DNA from: Humibacter sp049446075
GTDB lineage: Bacteria > Actinomycetota > Actinomycetes > Actinomycetales > Microbacteriaceae
DNA length: 64,000 bases
Direction of reading: 5' to 3'
NCBI RefSeq assembly: GCF_049446075.1
Contig: NZ_JBMSEB010000003.1
Location: 372,001 to 436,000, forward strand
Shown here: positions 40,783 through 49,214 of the stretch, in pieces
Layout: each line of letters opens with the position of its first letter
How positions within the stretch are numbered: position 1 is the first letter of the stretch
Notes under the pieces: model-generated
What the model saw: only the letters and a program-made list of their open reading frames with translations
Databases searched by the model: none
Told to the model about the DNA's origin: nothing
Position numbers and translations under genes: made by a program

Positions 40783-42146
40783 GGGCCTGCCTCACGCACG
40801 ACAAGGCGACCTGCGGCATCCAGCACGAACCGACCGCAGTGCGCCACCCGCCGCAGGCCACCGACGCGCTCCAGGTGCACGACGAGGTCGAACGCGCTCA
40901 CCGCTTGCCGTGCGACTGCCGAGGCATCCATTTCAGCGAGCGCGCCAAGAGCCTCGAGCCGAGCCGGTACGTCGTCGATGGAGTTGGCGTGCAGTGTGCC
41001 TGCCCCGCCGTCGTGTCCGGTGTTGAGCGCTGACATGAGATCGCGCACCTCAGCGCCCCGGCACTCACCGACGACCAAGCGGTCGGGGCGCATACGGAGG
41101 GCCTCGCGCACGAGGCGGTCCAACCCGATGGCTCCCGCGCCCTCCAGATTGGCCTGCCGCGCCTCGAGGGCGACGACATGAGGATGCTGCACCTGCAGCT
41201 CCGCCACGTCCTCGATGCACACGATGCGCTCGGAGTGCGGGGCCTGGGCCAAGAGCGCTGATAAGAGGGTTGTCTTGCCGCTTCCGGCCGCCCCCGTCAC
41301 GAGGAGGTTCGCCCGATCACGTACCGCGCCTTCGAGCGTGTCGCCGTGCGTTCCGAGCATGCCGGCGGCCTGCAGGTCGGCAAGTGTGAACCGGTTCTGC
41401 CGAGGCACTCGAATCGAGACCAGGGTTCCGCCCGTCGAGACCGGCGGCAGAACGACGTGCACGCGGATCCCTGCGGCAAGCCGCACATCCACACAAGGGT
41501 TCGCCTCGTCGACGTGCCGGCCGCCGAGCGCGACGAGCCGCACGGCGAGAGCGCGCAGCGACCGCTCGTCACACCGCCACGTCGGATCGAGCACGGCGCC
41601 CCGACCGCTGTCCACCCAGAGTCCCCCGGCTCCGTTGACGAAGACGTCGGTGACACCGGCCGTCGCAACGAAGGGTGCGAGCGATCCGAATGCCGCCCAG
41701 TCCGGCTGTTCGAGGTCGCCGTTGTCTGTGTCGTAGTCGTGTACCGGGTCGGCCGCAGGAGGTCCGTCCCCTACCGTTGGCCGGTCCGCTGGCAGGCTGT
41801 GCGTCGGGATCGGCACCCACGCGCCGCCTGCTCCCTCCGTGGTCTCCCGAGACACCGCATCCGCAGACACAGCGTCGGCTGCTCCACGCCGTCGCCGACT
41901 CGGCTGCCCAAACCACGGCAGCGGATCCGCGGGAGGATCACCATCTGACGCCCTGCCCGCGGCTGAGGCGCCGTTGCTTTCAAGATCGGCCGAAGCCCTC
42001 GCATCGGCAACCGAACGCGGACCGCGAACGCGACCCACGGCATCCTCTGGCTGTTCGCGCGCTGCCGCCGGGCCGCGAACTCGCGGCGCAGGCGGGTGCG
42101 GAACGAACGGGACGGCTGACGATCGAGAGCCGGATGCGACGGGCAT
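40779..42146 (-). CDS. TadA/VirB11-family secretion ATPase
   Basis: 455-residue hexameric ATPase powering pilus assembly or secretion. The core starts near residue 150 (WAAFGSLAPFVATAGVTDVFVNG); Walker A is GAAGSGKTTLL (285-292), followed by RIVCIEDVAEL (Asp box) and a His-containing ALNTGHDGGAGTLHANS. The first 145 residues are Pro/Ala/Asp-rich and low in complexity. It is the first gene of the cluster; no cpaE/ssd-like gene or prepilin peptidase is adjacent. Confidence 0.9.
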   Translation of the reverse strand: MPVASGSRSSAVPFVPHPPAPRVRGPAAAREQPEDAVGRVRGPRSVADARASADLESNGASAAGRASDGDPPADPLPWFGQPSRRRRGAADAVSADAVSRETTEGAGGAWVPIPTHSLPADRPTVGDGPPAADPVHDYDTDNGDLEQPDWAAFGSLAPFVATAGVTDVFVNGAGGLWVDSGRGAVLDPTWRCDERSLRALAVRLVALGGRHVDEANPCVDVRLAAGIRVHVVLPPVSTGGTLVSIRVPRQNRFTLADLQAAGMLGTHGDTLEGAVRDRANLLVTGAAGSGKTTLLSALLAQAPHSERIVCIEDVAELQVQHPHVVALEARQANLEGAGAIGLDRLVREALRMRPDRLVVGECRGAEVRDLMSALNTGHDGGAGTLHANSIDDVPARLEALGALAEMDASAVARQAVSAFDLVVHLERVGGLRRVAHCGRFVLDAAGRLVVREAGP

Positions 42147-42295
42147 GTGGCGACGCTACGAGCGTGGCCCTACGGGGTGGGCATCCGGCGGGCTTTCAGT
42201 GCGGAACCCTGCCCGGCGAAGGCTGGGGACGACAAGACGGCGAGGCTCTTCTCGGACCAAACCGGCGTCGCGTGACACGTCTTGTTAAAGCAAGG

Positions 42296-42327
42296 GGCGG
42301 CACCTATTGGGGGGAACAGGTGCCGCC
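42296..42327. repeat. Perfect 10-bp stem-loop upstream of tadA
   Basis: GGCGGCACCT and AGGTGCCGCC flank a 12-base loop containing ATTGGGGGGAA, a word repeated at about 42350. It lies in the 368-bp space between the divergent tadA and acs genes (42147-42514), which contains no other recognised feature. Function unknown; possibly an mRNA leader hairpin of tadA or an operator. Confidence 0.7.
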
Positions 42328-42514
42328 TCAGCGACGAGGGATTGGGGGGAATCGCACTCGCCGCACGCCAGAATTATCATTCGGCCGATCGATAGTGTAC
42401 GCCATAGTTCTTGCCGCGCAAGGAGTACTTTTCACGCCTGAGCGGGGCAACCGGTATCGTCGTCTGCGTTGCGCCGGCCGCCCCTGACAGACCTCGCGAA
42501 GGAGCGAAAATCCC

Positions 42515-44491
42515 ATGTCTTCAGACACGATCGACAACCTGCTGCACGAGTCGCGCCGTTTCACGCCCGACCCGGACTTCGCGGCGAACGCGATCGCGAA
42601 ATCGGAGCTCTACGAGCAAGCAGCCGCTGATCGGCTGGGGTTCTGGGCGGACCAGTCGCGCGAACTGCTGCATTGGCACAAGCCGTTCACCCGAACGCTC
42701 GACTGGTCGAATCCGCCCTTCGCGAAGTGGTTCGACGACGGTGAGTTGAACGTCGCATACAACTGCCTCGACCGTCACGTTCTGGCGGGCAACGGCGACC
42801 GCGTCGCCTTCTACTGGGAGGGCGAGCCAGGCGACACTCGCACCGTCACGTACGCCGAGCTGACGGCCGACGTGAAGCGCGCGGCGAACCTGCTGACGAC
42901 GCTTGGCGTTCGCGAGGGCGACCGCGTGGCGATCTACCTTCCGATGATCCCGGAGGCGATCGTGGCCATGCTGGCCGTCGCCCGGGTCGGCGCCGTGCAC
43001 TCCGTGGTGTTCGGCGGGTTCAGCGCAGAGAGCCTGCGTCAGCGCATCGACGACGCCAACGCGAAGGTGGTCATCACGGCGGACGGCGGATACCGAAAGG
43101 GATCGGTCTTCCCGTTGAAGAACGCGGTGGATGCCGCGCTCGCCGACGGCGGAACGAACGTCGAGAAGGTGCTCGTGGTGCGCCGCGGCGGCAACGACGT
43201 CGACTGGGTAGAAGGACGCGACCTGTGGTGGCACGAGGAGATGCCGCATGTCGACGCCGACCACCAGGCCAAGTCGTTCACGGCGGAGCATCCGCTCTAC
43301 ATCCTCTACACGAGCGGCACGACCGGTAAGCCGAAGGGCATCGTCCACACGTCTGGTGGCTACCTGACGCAGGCTGCGTACACACACAAGAACGTGTTCG
43401 ACCTGCACCCGGAGACCGACGTCTACTGGTGCACGGCCGACGTCGGCTGGGTCACCGGCCACACCTACGTCGTCTACGGGCCCATGGCCAACGGAGCCAC
43501 CCAGGTGCTCTACGAGGGCACCCCGGAGTTTCCGAAACCCGGACGCTGGTGGCAGCTCATCGAGAAGTACAAGGTGAGCCTCTTCTACACGGCGCCGACG
43601 GCCATCCGTTCGTTCATGAAGCAGGGACGCCAGATCCCGCAGCAGTACGACCTGTCGTCACTGCGCGTGCTCGGATCGGTGGGCGAGCCGATCAACCCCG
43701 AGGCCTGGATCTGGTACCGCGAGGTCATCGGCGGCGACCGCACACCCGTGGTCGACACCTGGTGGCAGACCGAGACGGGAAGCATCATGATCTCCCCGCT
43801 CCCCGGCGTCACCGTCGCGAAGCCGGGCAGCGCGCAGGTGCCGCTTCCCGGCATTTCCGTTGACGTCGTCTCGGATGCCGGTGAGTCCGTCGGAGCGGAT
43901 CAGGGCGGCCTGCTCGTGATCACCGAGCCCTGGCCGTCGATGCTCCGCGGCATCTGGGGCGACCCCGAGCGCTACAAGGAGACGTACTGGGCGAAGTTCG
44001 GCGACGTGTACTTCGCGGGTGACGGCGCCCGACGCGACAAGGACGGCGACATCTGGCTGATGGGCCGCGTGGACGACGTGATGAACGTCTCGGGTCACCG
44101 GTTGTCGACGGCTGAGATCGAGTCGGCGCTGGTGTCGCATCCCTTCGTCGCGGAGTCGGCTGTTGTCGGGGCATCCGACGAGACGACCGGACAGGCGGTG
44201 GTGGCGTTCGTCATCATCAAGGGCAACCAGCGCGAGGCTGCGGCCGACACGGATGTCAATGCCGAGTTGCGCTCGCACGTCGCCCAGCAGATCGGTGCGA
44301 TCGCCCGTCCGCGAGACGTCTACATCGTCGAGGAACTTCCCAAGACCCGGAGCGGAAAGATCATGCGCCGCCTCTTGCGCGATGTGGCGGAGGGACGGCC
44401 CGTCGGGGACACCACCACCCTCGCCGACACGACGGTGATGTCCATCATCACCGACAAGCTCACAGGCGGAACCGCTCCCTCGGAGGACTGA
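42515..44491 (+). CDS. acs: Acetyl-CoA synthetase
   Basis: 658-residue AMP-forming acetate-CoA ligase, feeding acetate into central metabolism. The ATP-binding motif YTSGTTGKPKG, VDTWWQTETGS, and the C-terminal ETKSGKIMRRLLR-type segment (here KTRSGKIMRR with the regulatory Lys) are all present, and the length is normal for Acs. A GAAGGAG site precedes the ATG. In corynebacteria RamB-type proteins control acetate genes, so the regulator at 20281 is a candidate for this gene; no matching palindrome was found directly upstream. Confidence 0.95.
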   Translation: MSSDTIDNLLHESRRFTPDPDFAANAIAKSELYEQAAADRLGFWADQSRELLHWHKPFTRTLDWSNPPFAKWFDDGELNVAYNCLDRHVLAGNGDRVAFYWEGEPGDTRTVTYAELTADVKRAANLLTTLGVREGDRVAIYLPMIPEAIVAMLAVARVGAVHSVVFGGFSAESLRQRIDDANAKVVITADGGYRKGSVFPLKNAVDAALADGGTNVEKVLVVRRGGNDVDWVEGRDLWWHEEMPHVDADHQAKSFTAEHPLYILYTSGTTGKPKGIVHTSGGYLTQAAYTHKNVFDLHPETDVYWCTADVGWVTGHTYVVYGPMANGATQVLYEGTPEFPKPGRWWQLIEKYKVSLFYTAPTAIRSFMKQGRQIPQQYDLSSLRVLGSVGEPINPEAWIWYREVIGGDRTPVVDTWWQTETGSIMISPLPGVTVAKPGSAQVPLPGISVDVVSDAGESVGADQGGLLVITEPWPSMLRGIWGDPERYKETYWAKFGDVYFAGDGARRDKDGDIWLMGRVDDVMNVSGHRLSTAEIESALVSHPFVAESAVVGASDETTGQAVVAFVIIKGNQREAAADTDVNAELRSHVAQQIGAIARPRDVYIVEELPKTRSGKIMRRLLRDVAEGRPVGDTTTLADTTVMSIITDKLTGGTAPSED

Positions 44492-44521
44492 GGGGCCCGG
44501 CCGCGCATCCCACACCGTGCC

Positions 44522-44586
44522 GATTGCGCCACTTTGCCGTTATTGCGCCACTCTTCCTGGCGCAATAACCACAGAGTGGCGCAATC
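44522..44586. repeat. Nested double hairpin built on TTGCGCCA
   Basis: Outer arms GATTGCGCCACT (44522-44533) and AGTGGCGCAATC (44575-44586) match perfectly over 12 bp. Inside them, TTATTGCGCCA (44540-44550) and TGGCGCAATAA (44558-44568) match over 11 bp with a 7-base loop. It lies between the convergent acs and ridA genes, so it may end transcription from both. A similar structure is at 63911-63982. Confidence 0.93.
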
Positions 44587-44609
44587 AGCGCGGGACGGCT
44601 CCCCCGCGC

Positions 44610-45080
44610 TTACTCGAAGGCGACGACGAGTTCGATCTCGACGGGGGCATCCAGGGGCAGCACGGCGACGCCGACTGCCGAGCGCGCGTGCCTGCCGGCA
44701 TCGCCGAACACCTCGCCCAAGAGCAGCGATGCACCATTGACGACAGCGGGCTGACCGGTGAACGAGGGATCGGATGCCACGAATCCCGTGACCTTGACTA
44801 CGCGCGTCACGCGGTCCAGAGACCCGATCACAGACTTCACGGCAGCGAGCGCGTTGAGCGTCGCCGTTCGGGCGAGGTCCTGTGCGTCGTCCGCGGGCAC
44901 GAGTCCGTGCCCGTCGCCCACCTTGCCGGTGAGGGGAAGCGCGCCGGAGACCATCGGCAGCTGTCCCGCCGTGTACACGAGCGAGCCGTTGACCAGCGCA
45001 GGCACGTACGCCGCGACCGGCGGCACCACATCGGGAAGCTCGATGCCGAGCTCGGTCAGCCTTGCCTCGTATTCGCCCAT
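44610..45080 (-). CDS. RidA family protein
   Basis: 156-residue member of the RidA/YjgF/UK114 family, many of which hydrolyse reactive enamine/imine intermediates. LVYTAGQLPMVSG is the substrate-loop region, and the ending APVEIELVVAFE is typical; the catalytic Arg seen in true RidA (ARAAVGVAxLP) is replaced by RHARSAVGVAVLP with Arg present. An N-terminal extension of about 20 residues is normal for actinobacterial homologues. The ATG overlaps the stop of the DUF4177 gene. The pair is usually found near ponA in actinobacteria, as here. Confidence 0.9.
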   Translation of the reverse strand: MGEYEARLTELGIELPDVVPPVAAYVPALVNGSLVYTAGQLPMVSGALPLTGKVGDGHGLVPADDAQDLARTATLNALAAVKSVIGSLDRVTRVVKVTGFVASDPSFTGQPAVVNGASLLLGEVFGDAGRHARSAVGVAVLPLDAPVEIELVVAFE

Positions 45081-45238
45081 CAGTCGTCCTCGACCGGGCG
45101 CTTGAGGTAGGCGACCAGGCCGCCTTCCGGACCGGTGACGACCTGCACGAGTTCCCAGCCCTCCGATCCCCAGTTGTTCAGGATGGCTGCCGTGTTGTGC
45201 ACGATCAGCGGCGTGGTGATGTACTCCCAGCGACGCAT
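45080..45238 (-). CDS. Small DUF4177-type protein
   Basis: 52-residue protein starting MRRWEYITTPLI and containing LNNWGSEGWELVQVV, the pattern of the DUF4177 family, whose function is unknown. AGAGGAAC precedes the ATG. The stop overlaps the ridA start (ATGA), so both are translated together. The 225 bp upstream, before the divergent PBP gene, shows no gene. Confidence 0.85.
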   Translation of the reverse strand: MRRWEYITTPLIVHNTAAILNNWGSEGWELVQVVTGPEGGLVAYLKRPVEDD

Positions 45239-45462
45239 CTGTTCCTCTTTCTCTATGCCACCCGCGGCACGGCATCGCGGATTCGCGGCTGCACTTCTTC
45301 GGCTCGCTCTCATGGCGGCGCATCCCAGGCAACCCCATACGGATGCCCCGCGCAACTGCGCGTGCGAATGCCGGCCGCGACAGCGCCGCGCACCCGGCCC
45401 AGGCACGCCGACGGCACCTCCTGACGGGCGGTTTGCCAGGTTGTGCCGATAGCCTGTGCCTC

Positions 45463-48090
45463 ATGTCTGCCCAAAAACCCACGGCTAGAGGTGCGCTCGG
45501 CGCCCTCGGCGCGTTCATTGGAATGAGCGTCGTCGCCGGCCTTCTTGTGACAGCAGCGGTGACCCCGGCGATCGCCGTCACGGGCGTGGCGGCCAGCGAC
45601 GGCATCGGAGCCTTCGACGGCCTTCCCGAGTACCTCGAGATCGGCGCGCTCCCCCAGGTTTCCACCATCTACGCGAACCAGGGCGGACAGCCCGTGCCGA
45701 TCGCGACCTTCTACCAGCAGAACCGTGTCGAGGTCGGCTGGGATGACATCGCCCAGGTGATGAAGGACGCCGCGGTCGCGACCGAAGACCCGCGCTTCTA
45801 TCAGCACGGCGGGATCGACGTAGAGGGCACGGCGCGAGCGATGGTGCTCACCGGCCTGCTGCACAAGTCCACCTCGGGTGGCTCGTCGATCACTCAGCAG
45901 TACGTGAAGAACGTCAAGGTTCAGAAGTGCGAGGCGTACAACAAGATCGTTACGGGCGCGACGCCCGAGGAGACGAAGAAGCGCCAGGCCGCGCAGGACA
46001 AGAAATACCGTGACTGCTACAACCAGGCCACCGAGACCACCATCTCCCGGAAGATCGAGGAGATGAAGCAGGCGATCGGTCTGGAGAAGAAGTACTCCAA
46101 GAACGACATCCTCAAGGGCTACCTGAACATCGCCGGATTCGGCGGTTCGGTCTACGGCGTGGAGTCGGCAGCGCGGTACTACTTCGGCGCGACGGCCAAG
46201 ACGCTCACCCTGCCGCAGGCCGCGACGCTCGTGGCCATCGTGAACAACCCGGCCAACCTCCGCATCGATCAGGACAAGGCGACGAACCCGGCCAACAACG
46301 CCGACAACGGCTTCCAGCGCACGCTGGATCGCCGGAACTATGTGCTGCGCAGCATGCTGAAGGCTCACAAGATCACGCAGCAGCAGTACGACGACGCGGT
46401 CAAGACCAAGATCGAGCCCAAGATAACCCCGCAGCCCAACGGATGCGAGACTGCCGCGCAGTACAACGCGGCGTACTACTGCGACTGGGTGCAACACCTG
46501 ATCACAGAAGACACGGGTCTTGCCAAAACGGCTGACGAGCGCGACGCACTGCTGCGCGCAGGCGGGCTGAAGATCTACACGCCGCTGAACCTGGACATCC
46601 AGGGCGTTGCCCAGCAGTCCCTGAGTTCGATCGTGCCTTCGTCGAAGCCGGGCGTGACGCTGGGTGGAACGAACCTCTCGGTCGAGGTCGGCACGGGCCG
46701 GGTGATCTCGATGGTGCAGAACACCAACTACACGGCGACGGATTCCACGGACCCGAACTTCTCGGGCATCAACTACAACACCGACTTCGACCAGGGTGGC
46801 TCGGGTGGCTTCCAGACCGGCTCGACCTACAAGCTGTTCACCCTTCTGGAGTGGCTGAAAGAAGGCCACTCCATCAACGACTACGTGACGGCTCCCAACG
46901 GGCCGGTTGCGATTCCGGCCAACCGCTGGCACTCCAGCTGTGACGCCGCGCCTGTGGCCACCTGGCCCAGCGTTGGCAACGACAGCGCCGGCGAAGGCGG
47001 CACGATGAGTGTCGCCAGCGCCACCGCGGCGTCGGTCAACACGGCCTTCGCCGTGATGGGCACGAAGCTCGACCTGTGCGGCATCCGTCAGACCGCTGTC
47101 GACCTGGGTATCCACACGGCGAGCCCCACCGTGTGGGACGCCGGCCAGAACAAGGAAGTGCCGAACCCGCTTCAGGGCAGCCCTGCGACCATCCTCGGCA
47201 CGAACGAGCTCTCCCCGCTCACGCTGGTGACCGCGTACGCGGGCGTCGCCAACGGCGGCAAGTGGTGCACTCCGGTTGGGATCGACAAGATCCTCGGCCC
47301 GGACGGCAAGCCTCTGCCGGTGACCCCGACCACGTGCACCCAGGGCGTCGACCCGAACATCGCGGCCGGAGCCATCAAGGCACTGCAAGGCGTGATCAGT
47401 GGAGGCACCGGAACGATCGCCAACCCGCACGACGGCGTTCCCATCTTCGGTAAGACGGGAACCACCGACCACGCGGCGCAGAACTGGTTCGTCTCCTCGA
47501 CCACGAAGGTCGCCACCGTTTCCTGGGTCGGCCAGACCGTGGGCAACACGGTCAACTTCGGAAACCTTTCTCTCGGCGGCCATGGCGGTCGAGACGCGAA
47601 GCTCTACGTGGCCAAGCCCGTGATCGCTGCGCTGAACAAGATCTACGGCGGCGACGCGTTCCCTCAGCCCAAGGGTGGGGTGCTGCAGGCCAAGCAGGTG
47701 ACGGTGCCCGACCTGACCGGCAAGTCACCGACGGATGCCCAGTCCACGCTGGAGAACCTCGGCTTCACCTACCAGGACGGCGGCCAGCAGGACTCGGCAC
47801 AGCCGGCCGGCACGGTGTCGAGCACGAACCCGCCGGCAGGGTCCGCTGCGGGGATCGGCGCAGTGGTGACCGTGTACACCTCGAAGGGCAACCTCGCGGC
47901 GGTACCGGACGTCAGCGGCAAATCGGTCAATGACGCAAAAAAGGCGCTCGGTGATGCGGGATTCAATGTAGATGCAGGCCAGTCGGATCAGACTGCCACG
48001 GTCGCCTCGACTAACCCGCCCGCTGGCACACAAGCCCCGATTGGCACGGTCGTGAAGCTGAACGTGCAGGGCAACAAGGGCGGCGGGTGA
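45463..48090 (+). CDS. Class A penicillin-binding protein with two PASTA domains (PonA-type)
   Basis: 875-residue bifunctional peptidoglycan synthase. A short cytoplasmic tail and one membrane helix (about residues 10-38) are followed by the glycosyltransferase 51 domain (ATEDPRFYQHGGID, GGSSITQQYVKN), then the transpeptidase with SxxK STYK (in GFQTGSTYKLF), SxN SVN and KTG in FGKTGTTDH. Two PASTA domains end the protein (VPDLTGKSPTDAQ..., VPDVSGKSVNDAK...). It is the ancestral-looking first of three tandem copies. TAGCCT lies seven bases before the ATG, suggesting a leaderless mRNA. The stop overlaps the metallophosphoesterase start. Confidence 0.95.
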   Translation: MSAQKPTARGALGALGAFIGMSVVAGLLVTAAVTPAIAVTGVAASDGIGAFDGLPEYLEIGALPQVSTIYANQGGQPVPIATFYQQNRVEVGWDDIAQVMKDAAVATEDPRFYQHGGIDVEGTARAMVLTGLLHKSTSGGSSITQQYVKNVKVQKCEAYNKIVTGATPEETKKRQAAQDKKYRDCYNQATETTISRKIEEMKQAIGLEKKYSKNDILKGYLNIAGFGGSVYGVESAARYYFGATAKTLTLPQAATLVAIVNNPANLRIDQDKATNPANNADNGFQRTLDRRNYVLRSMLKAHKITQQQYDDAVKTKIEPKITPQPNGCETAAQYNAAYYCDWVQHLITEDTGLAKTADERDALLRAGGLKIYTPLNLDIQGVAQQSLSSIVPSSKPGVTLGGTNLSVEVGTGRVISMVQNTNYTATDSTDPNFSGINYNTDFDQGGSGGFQTGSTYKLFTLLEWLKEGHSINDYVTAPNGPVAIPANRWHSSCDAAPVATWPSVGNDSAGEGGTMSVASATAASVNTAFAVMGTKLDLCGIRQTAVDLGIHTASPTVWDAGQNKEVPNPLQGSPATILGTNELSPLTLVTAYAGVANGGKWCTPVGIDKILGPDGKPLPVTPTTCTQGVDPNIAAGAIKALQGVISGGTGTIANPHDGVPIFGKTGTTDHAAQNWFVSSTTKVATVSWVGQTVGNTVNFGNLSLGGHGGRDAKLYVAKPVIAALNKIYGGDAFPQPKGGVLQAKQVTVPDLTGKSPTDAQSTLENLGFTYQDGGQQDSAQPAGTVSSTNPPAGSAAGIGAVVTVYTSKGNLAAVPDVSGKSVNDAKKALGDAGFNVDAGQSDQTATVASTNPPAGTQAPIGTVVKLNVQGNKGGG

Positions 48091-49106
48091 GCCGGGTGAC
48101 TCGCCACCGCGGTGGGAGCACCGTCGGAACGCTCGGGCTCGCGCTGGGCGTGGCATCCGTCGGCGCTCTGTTGTGGGGCACTCTCGTCGAGCGGCGCTGG
48201 TATGCGCTGCGGCAGGTGAGCGCGCCCGTGCTCCCTCCGGGGTCGAAGCCGATTCGCGTGCTGCACCTGAGTGATCTGCACATGGCACCCTGGCAGCGTG
48301 ACAAGCAGGAGTGGATCCGATCACTCGCTGCGTTCGCGCCCGACCTCATCGTCGACACGGGCGACAATCTGGGTCACGAGCGCGGCTTCGAGGGCGTGGA
48401 GTACGCGCTCGAGCCGTTCCGAGGCATCCCCGGGGTCTTCGTGAACGGGTCGAACGACTACTACGGCCCCATTCCGAAGAACCCCATGCGGTACTTCAGC
48501 GGTCCGTCGACGCTGCACGTCAAACCGTCCAATCTCGACACGGACGAGCTCACGGGCTTCTTCACGCGTGAGCTCGGCTGGCTCGACCTCAACAACCACG
48601 CTGGCGCCTTGACGCTGAACGGCACGAGGCTCGAACTCTTCGGCGTGGACGACCCGCACCGCAACTTCGACCGTCTCGACCGGGTGACGGGCGAGCTCGA
48701 CGAGCTGAGGGCATCCGAGGTGACGGATGCCACGTGGCCGAAAGACGCGGAAGCGCGCGGTGCAAGCGCGCCAACGGTCCCGATCGGAGTCGCGCACGCG
48801 CCGTACAGGCGCATCCTGGATTCGTTCGTCACGAACGGTGCGAGCATGATCTTCGCCGGGCACACGCACGGCGGCCAGGTGTGCGTTCCGGGCGTTGGAG
48901 CGTTGGTCACCAACTGCGACCTCCCTCGCCGCCAGGCGAAGGGGCTCAGCACCTGGACGCACGCCCTGCGCGTCGCGTACCTCAACGTGTCAGCGGGCCT
49001 CGGTACGTCCATCTATTCACCCGTCCGATTCGCCTGCCGTCCAGAGGCGACGCTGCTCACGCTCGTGCCGCGCGACGCGCAGTTCGACGGGACGAACATC
49101 CGCTGA
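48087..49106 (+). CDS. Membrane-associated metallophosphoesterase
   Basis: 339-residue calcineurin-like phosphoesterase with an N-terminal membrane helix (about residues 10-30). The metal-binding motifs LHLSDLHM, DTGDNLGHE, NGSNDYYGP (usually GNHD), GVAHAP and GHTHGGQ are in order. It starts at a GTG overlapping the PBP stop (GTGA), and this PBP-phosphoesterase pair is common in actinobacteria. The substrate is unknown; a cell-envelope pyrophosphate or lipid-linked phosphate is a reasonable guess from context only. Confidence 0.9.
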   Translation: MSRVTRHRGGSTVGTLGLALGVASVGALLWGTLVERRWYALRQVSAPVLPPGSKPIRVLHLSDLHMAPWQRDKQEWIRSLAAFAPDLIVDTGDNLGHERGFEGVEYALEPFRGIPGVFVNGSNDYYGPIPKNPMRYFSGPSTLHVKPSNLDTDELTGFFTRELGWLDLNNHAGALTLNGTRLELFGVDDPHRNFDRLDRVTGELDELRASEVTDATWPKDAEARGASAPTVPIGVAHAPYRRILDSFVTNGASMIFAGHTHGGQVCVPGVGALVTNCDLPRRQAKGLSTWTHALRVAYLNVSAGLGTSIYSPVRFACRPEATLLTLVPRDAQFDGTNIR

Positions 49107-49214
49107 CGTCGGACCCTCCCTGGCCGTCTTCCAGCGGTCGACCGCACGTGGCTCTCGGCAGTTCTTGCGCCTTCTCTGAGAGGCGACATAGGCGGCGCTG
49201 ACCGAGAGGTCAGA

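Noticed and set aside
45310..47583. A 757-codon open frame on the minus strand opposite the first PBP gene.
   Set aside because: Its translation has no motif, is rich in Arg, Val and Asp as expected for the antisense of a GC-rich gene, and the plus strand has complete PBP motifs.
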